From contig JAIVFU010000124.1 in assembly GCA_020829485.1 (NCBI GenBank), positions 1 to 17,398 of the forward strand: a DNA stretch of 17,398 bases, read 5' to 3'. Origin of the DNA: Nostoc sp. CHAB 5834. Lineage in GTDB: Bacteria; Cyanobacteriota; Cyanobacteriia; Cyanobacteriales; Nostocaceae. Both the position numbers and the translations under genes were made by a program. Positions 5,940-12,287 of this stretch are shown here, piece by piece. The notes beneath the pieces are model-generated. The model made no database searches. It was not told the DNA's origin and was given only the letters and a program-made list of their open reading frames with translations. How positions within the stretch are numbered: position 1 is the first letter of the stretch; each line of letters opens with the position of its first letter.

Positions 5940-8111
5940 CTATTTCCAAACTATTTTGTTAGAAACTGTTACTTTTTTGCAGTTCAAACAGTAATATCTT
6001 TTATCTTTTCTGACGGTTAAATTTGCATTACCACAGTGGGGACAGTGAGGCTTTGTGTCACTTTGACAGCTACCCCCTATAGTCGAAAATGACGCGGCTG
6101 ACATCACCGTGTCAGTGCTTGCTGTGCTTGAATTTAAACTACTGCGTGTCAATCTCGTGTCACCCGTGTCAGGGGACTTGGCAAGCCTTGCCAGCCGCTT
6201 TGTCTCTTCTATTTCTTGGTAGTTGAAACTCACCCTATCAAGATTAGGTAAGAAGTAAAGCTTAGGTGAACGGGAATCAACTATTAAAGCCACTCTTAAT
6301 AATCTGGCATCGTCGGTAACTAAACCATTTTTCTGGTCGATATATTCTTCTATAGCGTCTAAGTTACGGGTCAATTTAGCTAAGTTAGACTCGCTATTTT
6401 TCCCTTTACCATAAGTATTTAGGTAATGTCTAATTTTGGGAATGCCGATAATAATCTCGGTAAATAGTGACCTATCATCGTTGGTAAAACCTGGGATTTG
6501 TTTGGTCATCACGGATTGACCCGACACAATCCAGCCGATGTTATTATGTCCAAACTGTTTAAAAATCTTCTTAAGGTTTTCCCCTGCCTTGTATGGTTCA
6601 CTGCAAGAATTTAGGGTGTTATCAAGTTCATCCCATGCCCAAATTTGAAAGAAGTTAGCAGCGAATGTGGGGTTTTGAACTCTAAAATTTCCGTCGTCTA
6701 GGCAATCATCAAAAGACTTAATCGCGGCTGTGGTATCGCCATATTTAAGAAAATGCTCTAATGGGTAACTGCTATCTTTCAGTGAAGCGATCGCACCGGG
6801 GTAAGATACCGTAACTAGAGTATGAGGCACTTTCTCACCCTTCCCGGTATTGCCGCGAGTGCATCCAGCTTTGACAATTTCGCTAATCATTACCGCAGTC
6901 GTTGGGGTTTTACCAACGCCCGGATCTGCTATCAGCCGATAGCGGATTGGATGACTGACCACGTAGTTGATAAATTCTTCAGGCGTTCCCACCATCAATT
7001 TAATTTCATCTGTTTTGACGGCTGGGCCCATACGGTAACTCACCACAATACAGTCGGTTACTTCCAACTTGCGAACGCTTGTTATTTTGAATAGCCCTAA
7101 CTTTTTAACCAGCGTTTCAGAGTGCTTGCTGATAGCCTCTACAATGGCTTTGGGGTTTACAGAGTGCGAATACCCATAACCAACATCTACAACGCCGTCA
7201 GGCTTCACCTGGAACCCCTTAACACTCAAAGCTAGCCTGATATCACTAAACAGGGTACGCACTATCTCGTTGGCGATTTTCCCATTGATATCAAAGCCAA
7301 AGTCACCATAAACAGGTTCTAATAAATCGCCTTGCAATTGCTGCTGTAACTGTCCTATACGCTCGTTTAGTAGTTCGATTTGCAGAAGATAATTTTGGCG
7401 CTCACTTGCGATCGCTTCCCCAACCTCATCTAAATTTTCGTTATAGGTACTCGCCAAACTTTTGATAATTTCTGCTTTGCTTTGATGCCCGTGTGCCACT
7501 TTCTCACCCCAGGATTGCAGCCGCCTAAATAACTGCATAGCTTCACTGGTTATCAAATCATGCTCCGAGTAAATTTTCTCTAACTCCTGAGACTTGGCAA
7601 GTTGAAAGCGTTGATTAGCTTCAGTCTCTACTTGAGTTTTAAAGTTAAATTCCCATTGCTCAGTCTCACTTTCCAGATATTCAATACGCTGTTTATCTTG
7701 CTGTGACTGGGTAAACGCTTGGTTCAACTTGGCTTGCAGTTGAGCAATTAAACCCGTGTTTTCTAGTTTGCTGTGACCTAGCGAATTGATGGTATTTCTC
7801 GCTTCTTTGAGTTCATCTTTCAAGGATTCTAGCTGGCTGCTAGCATTGGTTAACTTTGACTTGCAAGTGTCGAAATCTCTGATTATTTTATGGAGTGTTT
7901 CACCTGCTTTTTGATTTTTACTTTCAGCATCATTTAATAATCTTTGTGATTTAGTATCAGCAATAAAGTAAGTAATAAAGCTTGCTGGCAATGCTCCCAC
8001 ACCAAGCATAGAGATTACTTTAGCTATATCGTTGGTGAACCCTCCAGAAGCTACTGCCAAGCCAGCGCACAAGCTAAAAGCACTTAGCCCTAAGCTGTGA
8101 GATAACCTCAT
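5940..8111 (-). CDS. Membrane-anchored coiled-coil P-loop ATPase with C-terminal zinc ribbon
   Basis: This 723-residue protein has four parts. Two N-terminal hydrophobic segments (about 7-24 and 32-50) should form a membrane hairpin. A long coiled coil spans about 55-262. A conserved region leads to a Walker A motif ADPGVGKT (395-402; Lys401, Thr402), with a Walker B-like FQIWAWDELD (488-497; Asp494, Glu495) and a sensor-like GWIVSGQSVMT (526-536). After a Ser/Thr-rich linker, Cys690, 693, 708 and 711 form a CxxC-x14-CxxC zinc ribbon. The plan resembles membrane DNA motors of the FtsK/HerA/Zot type in outline, but I cannot assign a named family. A strong Shine-Dalgarno (GGAGGTGA) precedes the ATG, which overlaps the preceding stop by ATGA. 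The likely work is ATP-driven handling of DNA or a protein complex at the membrane. Confidence 0.75.
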   Translation of the reverse strand: MRLSHSLGLSAFSLCAGLAVASGGFTNDIAKVISMLGVGALPASFITYFIADTKSQRLLNDAESKNQKAGETLHKIIRDFDTCKSKLTNASSQLESLKDELKEARNTINSLGHSKLENTGLIAQLQAKLNQAFTQSQQDKQRIEYLESETEQWEFNFKTQVETEANQRFQLAKSQELEKIYSEHDLITSEAMQLFRRLQSWGEKVAHGHQSKAEIIKSLASTYNENLDEVGEAIASERQNYLLQIELLNERIGQLQQQLQGDLLEPVYGDFGFDINGKIANEIVRTLFSDIRLALSVKGFQVKPDGVVDVGYGYSHSVNPKAIVEAISKHSETLVKKLGLFKITSVRKLEVTDCIVVSYRMGPAVKTDEIKLMVGTPEEFINYVVSHPIRYRLIADPGVGKTPTTAVMISEIVKAGCTRGNTGKGEKVPHTLVTVSYPGAIASLKDSSYPLEHFLKYGDTTAAIKSFDDCLDDGNFRVQNPTFAANFFQIWAWDELDNTLNSCSEPYKAGENLKKIFKQFGHNNIGWIVSGQSVMTKQIPGFTNDDRSLFTEIIIGIPKIRHYLNTYGKGKNSESNLAKLTRNLDAIEEYIDQKNGLVTDDARLLRVALIVDSRSPKLYFLPNLDRVSFNYQEIEETKRLARLAKSPDTGDTRLTRSSLNSSTASTDTVMSAASFSTIGGSCQSDTKPHCPHCGNANLTVRKDKRYYCLNCKKVTVSNKIVWK

Positions 8112-8773
8112 GATTTCACCTCCAGATAATCACCCAATTGGGCTTTAAAGCTTGCTAGGTTCCCCTGTGACTCAACAGTTTTTAGCCTTAATTCCTCAGC
8201 TTTAATTTGTGCCTGTAACAGTTTTTGATTTAATTCATCTTTGCTGTAAACCGAGATATTCGTATCAGCGATCGTCTTTACTTGGCTGACATCTAAAGCA
8301 ACTGATTTTTGGGTAGTCACTTCTTTTTGATTAAGGTAATCCAAATAGTTACCCTTGACTTTCTCAATCTCGGTAGCCGCTTGGATGCCAGCACCAAAGG
8401 CTTTTGAGTGCTTACCAATTACAGTAAATTTCTCGCGTGTTAGGTCAAGCGCGGCTCCGGTTAACTTGAGCGATCGCGTTGCACCTTCATAGATTTTCAT
8501 CCCTTTATCAAGCTGGCTTTGAGTTGCTTGTGGGAGAGTTTCAGGAGGATTTAATGGGTCTGAAATATGGTATTGATTGGGCTGGAATGGTGGCATCATT
8601 CCCGGTATTAAATCCGGCGTGACAGTCAACAATCCAGGGATACGGCTATCTATGGGAACAGTCGCAGGGGTAGCAGATGTGGAACTAGTGCTAGATGTCG
8701 AGTTTTGGTTACGCCCTGCTAGCTTCTCAGCTACAGCTTTCGCGGCTGCTTTTGTAGTGTCAATTCTTGCCAT
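8108..8773 (-). CDS. Helical hypothetical protein, ATPase-operon component
   Basis: The product has 221 residues. The N-terminus (1-22) is a basic/Ala-rich amphipathic helix. A Ser/Thr/Pro-rich disordered linker follows (about 24-85, including two SSTS runs). From about 87 to 221 it is helical and probably coiled coil, with many Gln, Lys and Glu. There is no cysteine, no transmembrane segment and no recognised domain. It overlaps the ATPase start by 4 bp (ATGA) and the upstream 64-aa gene by 14 bp, so translation of all three is coupled and the products are probably needed in fixed ratio. An adaptor binding the ATPase coiled coil is a reasonable guess. No own ribosome-binding site is evident. 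Confidence 0.7.
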   Translation of the reverse strand: MARIDTTKAAAKAVAEKLAGRNQNSTSSTSSTSATPATVPIDSRIPGLLTVTPDLIPGMMPPFQPNQYHISDPLNPPETLPQATQSQLDKGMKIYEGATRSLKLTGAALDLTREKFTVIGKHSKAFGAGIQAATEIEKVKGNYLDYLNQKEVTTQKSVALDVSQVKTIADTNISVYSKDELNQKLLQAQIKAEELRLKTVESQGNLASFKAQLGDYLEVKS

Positions 8774-8954
8774 TGTTGAAAAATTTTCTAGTATTCACTA
8801 GGGATTGATATTTAATTTCTAGTTGCCTAAATGCTTTGTCGATTTCGCTAAACTCAAGTGCTAATTCCTGATCTAAGTCATATTTTTTCAGGACTTGTTT
8901 TAGCTCTGTTTCATCCGTCTTTGCATCCTGAATTTGGCTGTTTAAATCATCCAT
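8760..8954 (-). CDS. Small helical hypothetical protein
   Basis: This 64-residue, highly charged product is predicted to be almost wholly alpha-helical, with heptad-like spacing from about 5 to 52. Its stop overlaps the next start (8773) by 14 bp, the typical sign of translational coupling, which is the main reason to call it real. A weak AAAAAAGG precedes the ATG. I recognise no family. A small coiled-coil partner of the 221-aa protein or of the ATPase is plausible. Confidence 0.55.
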   Translation of the reverse strand: MDDLNSQIQDAKTDETELKQVLKKYDLDQELALEFSEIDKAFRQLEIKYQSLVNTRKFFNNGKN

Positions 8955-8983
8955 AAACCTTTTTTCTATGAGTAGGAATATGG

Positions 8984-9066
8984 CATAATTGCTGAGTAAT
9001 TAAGACACATTCCCCGGATGGGATTTTACAAGTGTTAACGGGGGATGCTGGCAACATCCCTTTTTT
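8984..9066 (+). ncRNA. Candidate small RNA ending in an orphan terminator
   Basis: GGGATG (9042-9047), loop CTGGCAA and CATCCC (9055-9060) followed by TTTTTT (9061-9066) form a textbook intrinsic terminator for the plus strand. No plus-strand gene precedes it for more than 3.5 kb. A possible -10 element (GGCATAAT, ending at 8989) lies about 70 bp upstream. CCCCG (9012-9016) can pair with CGGGG (9039-9043), which overlaps the terminator stem and would compete with it. A short RNA antisense to the leader of the minus-strand gene at 8954 would result. The start point and promoter are guesses. Confidence 0.35.
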
Positions 9067-9110
9067 ATTACCCGTCTCAAGAGCGTCTATTTTGTTCGAT
9101 AGCGCAATAA

Positions 9111-9347
9111 TTATTCTGTAAAACCTTCAAACCTAGATACCTCTAAATCAGCAGTGGCAGCATATTCTAGATAATTGAAATACTGCTTAACATCACCAAA
9201 AGCCACATCACAATCGAAGCGCAAGCCTTTAAATTGTGGATGTTGGCGGATTTGTAAGAGTAATTCTTGTGCTTGAAAAACTAACTCTGGTAGGGAATTA
9301 GCGCTTATATTTACTTCTGGTTCAGTGCCGGAAATTGTAAAAGTCAT
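9111..9347 (-). CDS. Small hypothetical protein
   Basis: The 78-residue acidic product is of mixed alpha/beta character: an N-terminal strand pair (TFTISGTEPEVNISANS), a helix at about 19-36 and a C-terminal strand-helix part. I do not recognise a family. It lies in line with the other minus-strand genes of this block, 67 bp after the 208-aa gene and 156 bp before the 64-aa gene. GAAAGAG about 10 nt before the ATG may serve as ribosome-binding site. The arrangement suggests membership of the operon, although the following gap contains a candidate opposing small RNA. Confidence 0.55.
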   Translation of the reverse strand: MTFTISGTEPEVNISANSLPELVFQAQELLLQIRQHPQFKGLRFDCDVAFGDVKQYFNYLEYAATADLEVSRFEGFTE

Positions 9348-9414
9348 AAGGTTAGTACTCTTTCTAATAACCAGTTAACGAAGTCGAGGGGGCATAACAG
9401 GATGTTGATCCCTC

Positions 9415-10041
9415 TCACACGATTAGCTTTTTTGCTAATTCAGCGATGATTTGATCAACTTCTGCGGGTAAATCTGTAGTGTCTGGGGTAATTGCTACAG
9501 GTTCCTTAGCCAAACTAGCCAAATCTCTAATCGCTCCCAAATATCCTTGCTTTTGGTGTTGCCAGTGCTGATTTATACCCTCTGCTAGTTCAGCATCTCT
9601 CACAGCCAAGTTATTTAGAATTAATTGGTTTTTGACTTGAGAAATCGCGTCTACTAATTCAATTTCCTGTCCCGCCTGTTTCGCTAGTTGGTCAATTAGG
9701 GTGAGTTGGGCGTTAGATGTGGGGGATTGGGTAGGCGAGGCTAATTGCTGTTGCTGGCTCACAGAGAGGGTACTTTGTGGCTGTTCTGTGGCTGAGTTAG
9801 ATGTTTCCTGTGGAGAAGTTTCGAGGGTTTCGGGTAACTCTAGGGTGTTTTTTGGCTGGAAGTGTGACGCGATCGCTTCTAAATCCAATTCCGAAACTGC
9901 CTTTACAGTATCGAAATCATCGGGGCGAATATCGCTTAAAGCCAATCGCAAAGCTTGTTCCGTGACCATGTATTTTAGACAAGCATCATAAATGCTTACT
10001 GTGTCTGCTGTTGGTGCTGTGGTTCTCTTCCGTGCTGCCAT
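9415..10041 (-). CDS. Hypothetical protein with Gln/Ser/Thr-rich linker
   Basis: This 208-residue product has an N-terminal basic tail (ARKR), then a compact helical segment (about 14-62) that could be a winged-helix or MerR-like domain (VSIYDACLKYMVTEQALRLA). A low-complexity Pro/Gln/Ser/Thr linker (about 66-111) joins it to a helical C-terminal half (112-208). No catalytic motif is visible. The start has a good Shine-Dalgarno (GGGAG, 8 nt upstream) and lies only 3 bp after the stop of the HTH gene, so the two are co-transcribed. It may be an adaptor or a DNA-associated structural protein; this is not established. Confidence 0.65.
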   Translation of the reverse strand: MAARKRTTAPTADTVSIYDACLKYMVTEQALRLALSDIRPDDFDTVKAVSELDLEAIASHFQPKNTLELPETLETSPQETSNSATEQPQSTLSVSQQQQLASPTQSPTSNAQLTLIDQLAKQAGQEIELVDAISQVKNQLILNNLAVRDAELAEGINQHWQHQKQGYLGAIRDLASLAKEPVAITPDTTDLPAEVDQIIAELAKKLIV

Positions 10042-10044
10042 GAT

Positions 10045-10413
10045 TTACGCTCCCTTCTGTAATTTTTGGATTTGCCCGAATGCTTGCTGATAGCGGTATC
10101 TAGAAAAATCGTTGGGGTTTTTGGCGATATAACCTTTGACCCGTTCAGACCGTCGTAGCTGTGCCATGAGACGACCTACACGACCTAAAATCCATGCTTG
10201 ATAGGGTGATAAAGGTGATTCCCGGTCGTAACTGCCATCGTGGTTTTTTGGGTAGGCATCTCTGAAACTGGGGATTCTCCAGAAAGCTAAATTCTCCCAA
10301 GTGACCAAAGTAGAACGGCTAACACCCAAGACCTCAGCTAAATATGTCTTGGTAGAGGGGAAATCAAGGAATGAGTCTAAATCTGTAGAATGTTTACTCC
10401 GTCTAGGTTTCAT
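10045..10413 (-). CDS. Small helix-turn-helix DNA-binding protein
   Basis: The 122-residue basic product has a clear helix-turn-helix near the N-terminus: TKTYLAEVLGVSRSTLVTWE (21-40), with the Val-Ser-Arg-Ser-Thr recognition turn. A C-terminal Arg/Lys/Gln-rich helical part follows (about 68-120). It is the first gene of the minus-strand block that runs to 5429 and faces a divergent ribbon-helix-helix gene. The 293-bp region between them holds large inverted repeats, so it is the natural candidate for the autoregulator of the operon. Alternatively it could be a plasmid-partition or origin-binding adaptor. No good ribosome-binding site is visible before the ATG. Confidence 0.75.
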   Translation of the reverse strand: MKPRRSKHSTDLDSFLDFPSTKTYLAEVLGVSRSTLVTWENLAFWRIPSFRDAYPKNHDGSYDRESPLSPYQAWILGRVGRLMAQLRRSERVKGYIAKNPNDFSRYRYQQAFGQIQKLQKGA

Positions 10414-10537
10414 CGGTTTACTACAGTAATCAATGTGAATCAGATATTAACTAGCTAGCAATCACAATAAGTACACATCACGATGTAGCACCTAAACGCT
10501 AAACCCTTTACTGTGTAAGTCGTTGGGGTACTCGTAG

Positions 10538-10623
10538 GATGCTAATCAGTGACTTGTTGTTGATCGATTGAGCTATGGAATTATGTTAGCATCTATTTAG
10601 CTGACTATAAGCCTCTAAATAGA
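10538..10623. promoter_or_regulatory. Nested inverted repeats in divergent promoter region
   Basis: GATGCTAA (10538-10545) pairs with TTAGCATC (10586-10593), and TCTATTTAG (10592-10600) pairs with CTAAATAGA (10615-10623). The two repeats abut and share two bases. They lie between the divergent HTH (10413) and ribbon-helix-helix (10707) genes and are good candidates for the operators of one or both regulators. The rest of 10414-10706 shows nothing else I can name. Confidence 0.5.
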
Positions 10624-10706
10624 ATATTTTTAGAATACATAACCATAAAATGTCTAAAAAGCTTCTACTAAGCTGCTTTACAGAAGGCTAAGAGTAATAT
10701 TGAGGT

Positions 10707-10919
10707 ATGATGATGACTCGAAATATATGTAAATTTGTGAGTAAAAAATTTTCAGTAACAGTACCAGACTATGTTTTTGAGGATTTGGAATTATTAGCCA
10801 GAATTCAAGGCAGACCTACAGCCGCATTGGCCGCGTTTTTAATTGAAACAGCTATGAGAGAAGCAAAAGAGCGTGGTGAGTTGTCACCAAAAGAACATAA
10901 TCAGGAGAAATCAGCATGA
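10707..10919 (+). CDS. Ribbon-helix-helix (CopG/Arc-like) protein
   Basis: The 70-residue product has the ribbon-helix-helix pattern: a beta-strand KKFSVTVPDYVFEDLELLA (about 13-31) with alternating hydrophobic residues, then helix A and helix B separated by a Gly-Arg-Pro-Thr turn (35-38). These proteins dimerise and insert the paired strands into the DNA major groove. On plasmids they repress copy number or bind partition sites. Three consecutive ATGs (10707, 10710, 10713) are available. GAGG at 10702-10705 is best spaced for the third, giving a 68-residue protein. The stop overlaps the next start by ATGA, so the coiled-coil protein is co-translated. Confidence 0.75.
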   Translation: MMMTRNICKFVSKKFSVTVPDYVFEDLELLARIQGRPTAALAAFLIETAMREAKERGELSPKEHNQEKSA

Positions 10920-11224
10920 CAGAAGCACCAGAACAGCCAAGCCGACTAGACCGTATAGAAGCTCTGGCTATTAGAAATACTGAAGCGATCGCTAACATCA
11001 CAGCCAAAATTGATAATTTGACTGATAACGTTCAGGAACTAACCAGCAACGTTGACCGAGTGCTTGCCCGTAGCGCGATTTTAGATGATGTACTGGTCGA
11101 ATTACGTGAAAGTCACGAAACACATCAGCGTAATTTTGAGGAACATCAACGAACTACTAACGCCGCGTTAAATCAACTTGGGGCTATCTTGGTGCAGCTA
11201 ACAAGGATTGACCCGCAAAACTAG
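10916..11224 (+). CDS. Small coiled-coil protein
   Basis: The 102-residue product is predicted to be one long coiled coil from about residue 8 to 98, with regular hydrophobic spacing (for example IANITAKIDNLTDNVQELTS) and a His/Glu-rich stretch at about 60-75. Similar short coiled-coil proteins are common in filamentous cyanobacteria, but I assign no function. Its ATG overlaps the stop of the ribbon-helix-helix gene. Co-translation suggests the two form a complex, for example a DNA-binding unit plus an oligomerisation partner for copy control or partition. A ribosome-binding site (CAGGAGA) lies inside the upstream gene. Confidence 0.65.
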   Translation: MTEAPEQPSRLDRIEALAIRNTEAIANITAKIDNLTDNVQELTSNVDRVLARSAILDDVLVELRESHETHQRNFEEHQRTTNAALNQLGAILVQLTRIDPQN

Positions 11225-11226
11225 CC

Positions 11227-11254
11227 GCGATCGCAAGTACAAAAATACTATCGC
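11227..11254 (+). repeat. Bulged stem-loop after the coiled-coil gene
   Basis: GCGAT (11227-11231) plus AGTA (11236-11239) pair with TACT (11246-11249) plus ATCGC (11250-11254), leaving a 4-nt bulge and a CAAAAA loop. It begins just after the stop at 11224. No U-run follows, so termination is uncertain. The left arm overlaps a HIP1 element. Confidence 0.4.
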
Positions 11255-11760
11255 AATGGAGGGAATGAACTGTGAAGAGAGGCGATTGATAGAAACAATT
11301 AATACATAGGATTTATCAAAATCTAACACTTTCTCTCAGTACTTACCAGTTTCTATCACTTTGCTTTACACAATCACACTTTTTTGCAACTTTTTTTAGC
11401 AGTTCAACCACAAGCTAGATCCGTACTGGGGTAGAAAAGCTTAGTACGGACGGATCGCTGGATCGAAGCGCTTGCGATCGTGCATCTCTAATTTGGTTCA
11501 ATTTTGTTCAAATAGCAAAGTAGAAAAAAAATGAATTCAAATAGCTTAATGTAAACAAAAGTTGTCAGAAAAGAGAAAACTGATTACATCAGCCCCGATT
11601 TTTGTGAGTGCGATTCCAAATTAGCAGTAGCCAAAGCGACTCTAAAGGATAGCACAAAGAAACGTTTTGCAGGCGTTTCAAGCGGCAATCTAATGCAACC
11701 AGAATTATAAAAAGTATTTCTTTAGTTTAACTGGTAGATTAACGCGAACACTCAAATGGG

Positions 11761-11789
11761 GGCTGTTCCACATAAAAATAGGAGCAGCC
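11761..11789 (+). promoter_or_regulatory. Hairpin burying the rep-operon Shine-Dalgarno
   Basis: GGCTGTTCC (11761-11769) pairs with GGAGCAGCC (11781-11789) through nine positions (one U-G wobble), leaving an 11-nt A-rich loop. The right arm contains GGAG (11781-11784), the ribosome-binding site of the ATG at 11794. Because the two downstream genes are translationally coupled, folding of this hairpin could throttle expression of the whole rep operon. A second hairpin, AAACCCC (11800-11806) with GGGGTTT (11823-11829), covers the first codons. Confidence 0.55.
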
Positions 11790-11793
11790 GAAA

Positions 11794-12015
11794 ATGCAAA
11801 AACCCCTCACTTGCGACAGGCGGGGGTTTGTGATTGAAAATCTTAACATTATTCTATCACAAATACTTCAAAAATCTCGAAGTTCCGAATTATCGAACTA
11901 TATTAGCGATCGCCGATTAACTGAATCGGTCGAAATTCTCGAAAATGTTGGTTTTACTGGCGATTTAGCGATTTTCATCATTGCCAGCCTTCAAATTTTG
12001 GAGGTGGGAGCGTGA
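11794..12015 (+). CDS. Small leader gene of the rep operon
   Basis: The product has 73 residues with an N-terminal MQKPLTCDRRGFV segment encoded within a G/C-rich hairpin, then a mostly helical hydrophobic C-terminal half. I recognise no family. GGAG lies 9 nt before the ATG but is sequestered in a hairpin. The stop overlaps the GTG start of the next gene (GTGA). It may mainly serve as a translational switch for the downstream replication genes, like the leader peptides of other plasmid rep operons, though the predicted protein is long enough to have a role of its own. Confidence 0.6.
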   Translation: MQKPLTCDRRGFVIENLNIILSQILQKSRSSELSNYISDRRLTESVEILENVGFTGDLAIFIIASLQILEVGA

Positions 12016-12287
12016 GAGAAAATTGTCAGTTTTGCAACGGCGAATTTCGATTAAACGTTGTCGCTTGTCGGCGAACGAAAACCAAATATTTAAGGACTGG
12101 CTGTTGTGATGGCGCGTTGCGTCCTTGCCCTGAACCGGCTGAGTTATTGCGATCGGCTAACCTCACTCAAGATGAGCGCGAATATTTACAGCGAATAACA
12201 AACCTTGACTGGTTTAGTGGTCAGGTGGCTACTGTACTTCTCCAAATTGAAGCCAAGACTAAGGCATCTGGGGAGGTGGGAGCATGA
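12012..12287 (+). CDS. Small cysteine-rich protein, rep operon
   Basis: The 91-residue product starts at a GTG that overlaps the upstream stop; GGAGGTGGGAG immediately before it is a strong ribosome-binding site. Five cysteines lie in the first third (Cys5, Cys8, Cys19, Cys31, Cys32) as CxxC-x10-C-x11-CC, so a zinc-binding knuckle is likely. The rest is helical (LTQDEREYLQRITNLDW at 51-67). No family recognised. It sits directly before the Rep primase-helicase, coupled by ATGA, so an accessory role in replication such as DNA binding at the origin is plausible. Confidence 0.65.
   Translation: MRENCQFCNGEFRLNVVACRRTKTKYLRTGCCDGALRPCPEPAELLRSANLTQDEREYLQRITNLDWFSGQVATVLLQIEAKTKASGEVGA

Larger units (their letters stand above)
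11225..11793. other. Probable origin and leader region upstream of the rep operon
   Basis: No gene is apparent in these 569 bases. The stretch contains poly-T/A tracts (11379-11398, 11523-11531), an inverted repeat TCCGTACT/AGTACGGA (11420-11427/11443-11450) followed by clustered GGATCG, and a 10-bp direct repeat TTCAAATAGC (11507-11516 and 11536-11545). GAAACG/CGTTTC (11659-11664/11674-11679) forms a small inverted repeat. AT-rich tracts plus repeats just before the replication operon fit an origin, but I see no DnaA box I would defend. Confidence 0.45.

Noticed and set aside
9701..9991. 96-codon plus-strand frame opposite the 208-aa gene
   Set aside because: Cys/Trp/Ser-rich artefact of the Gln/Ser/Thr-rich linker on the other strand.
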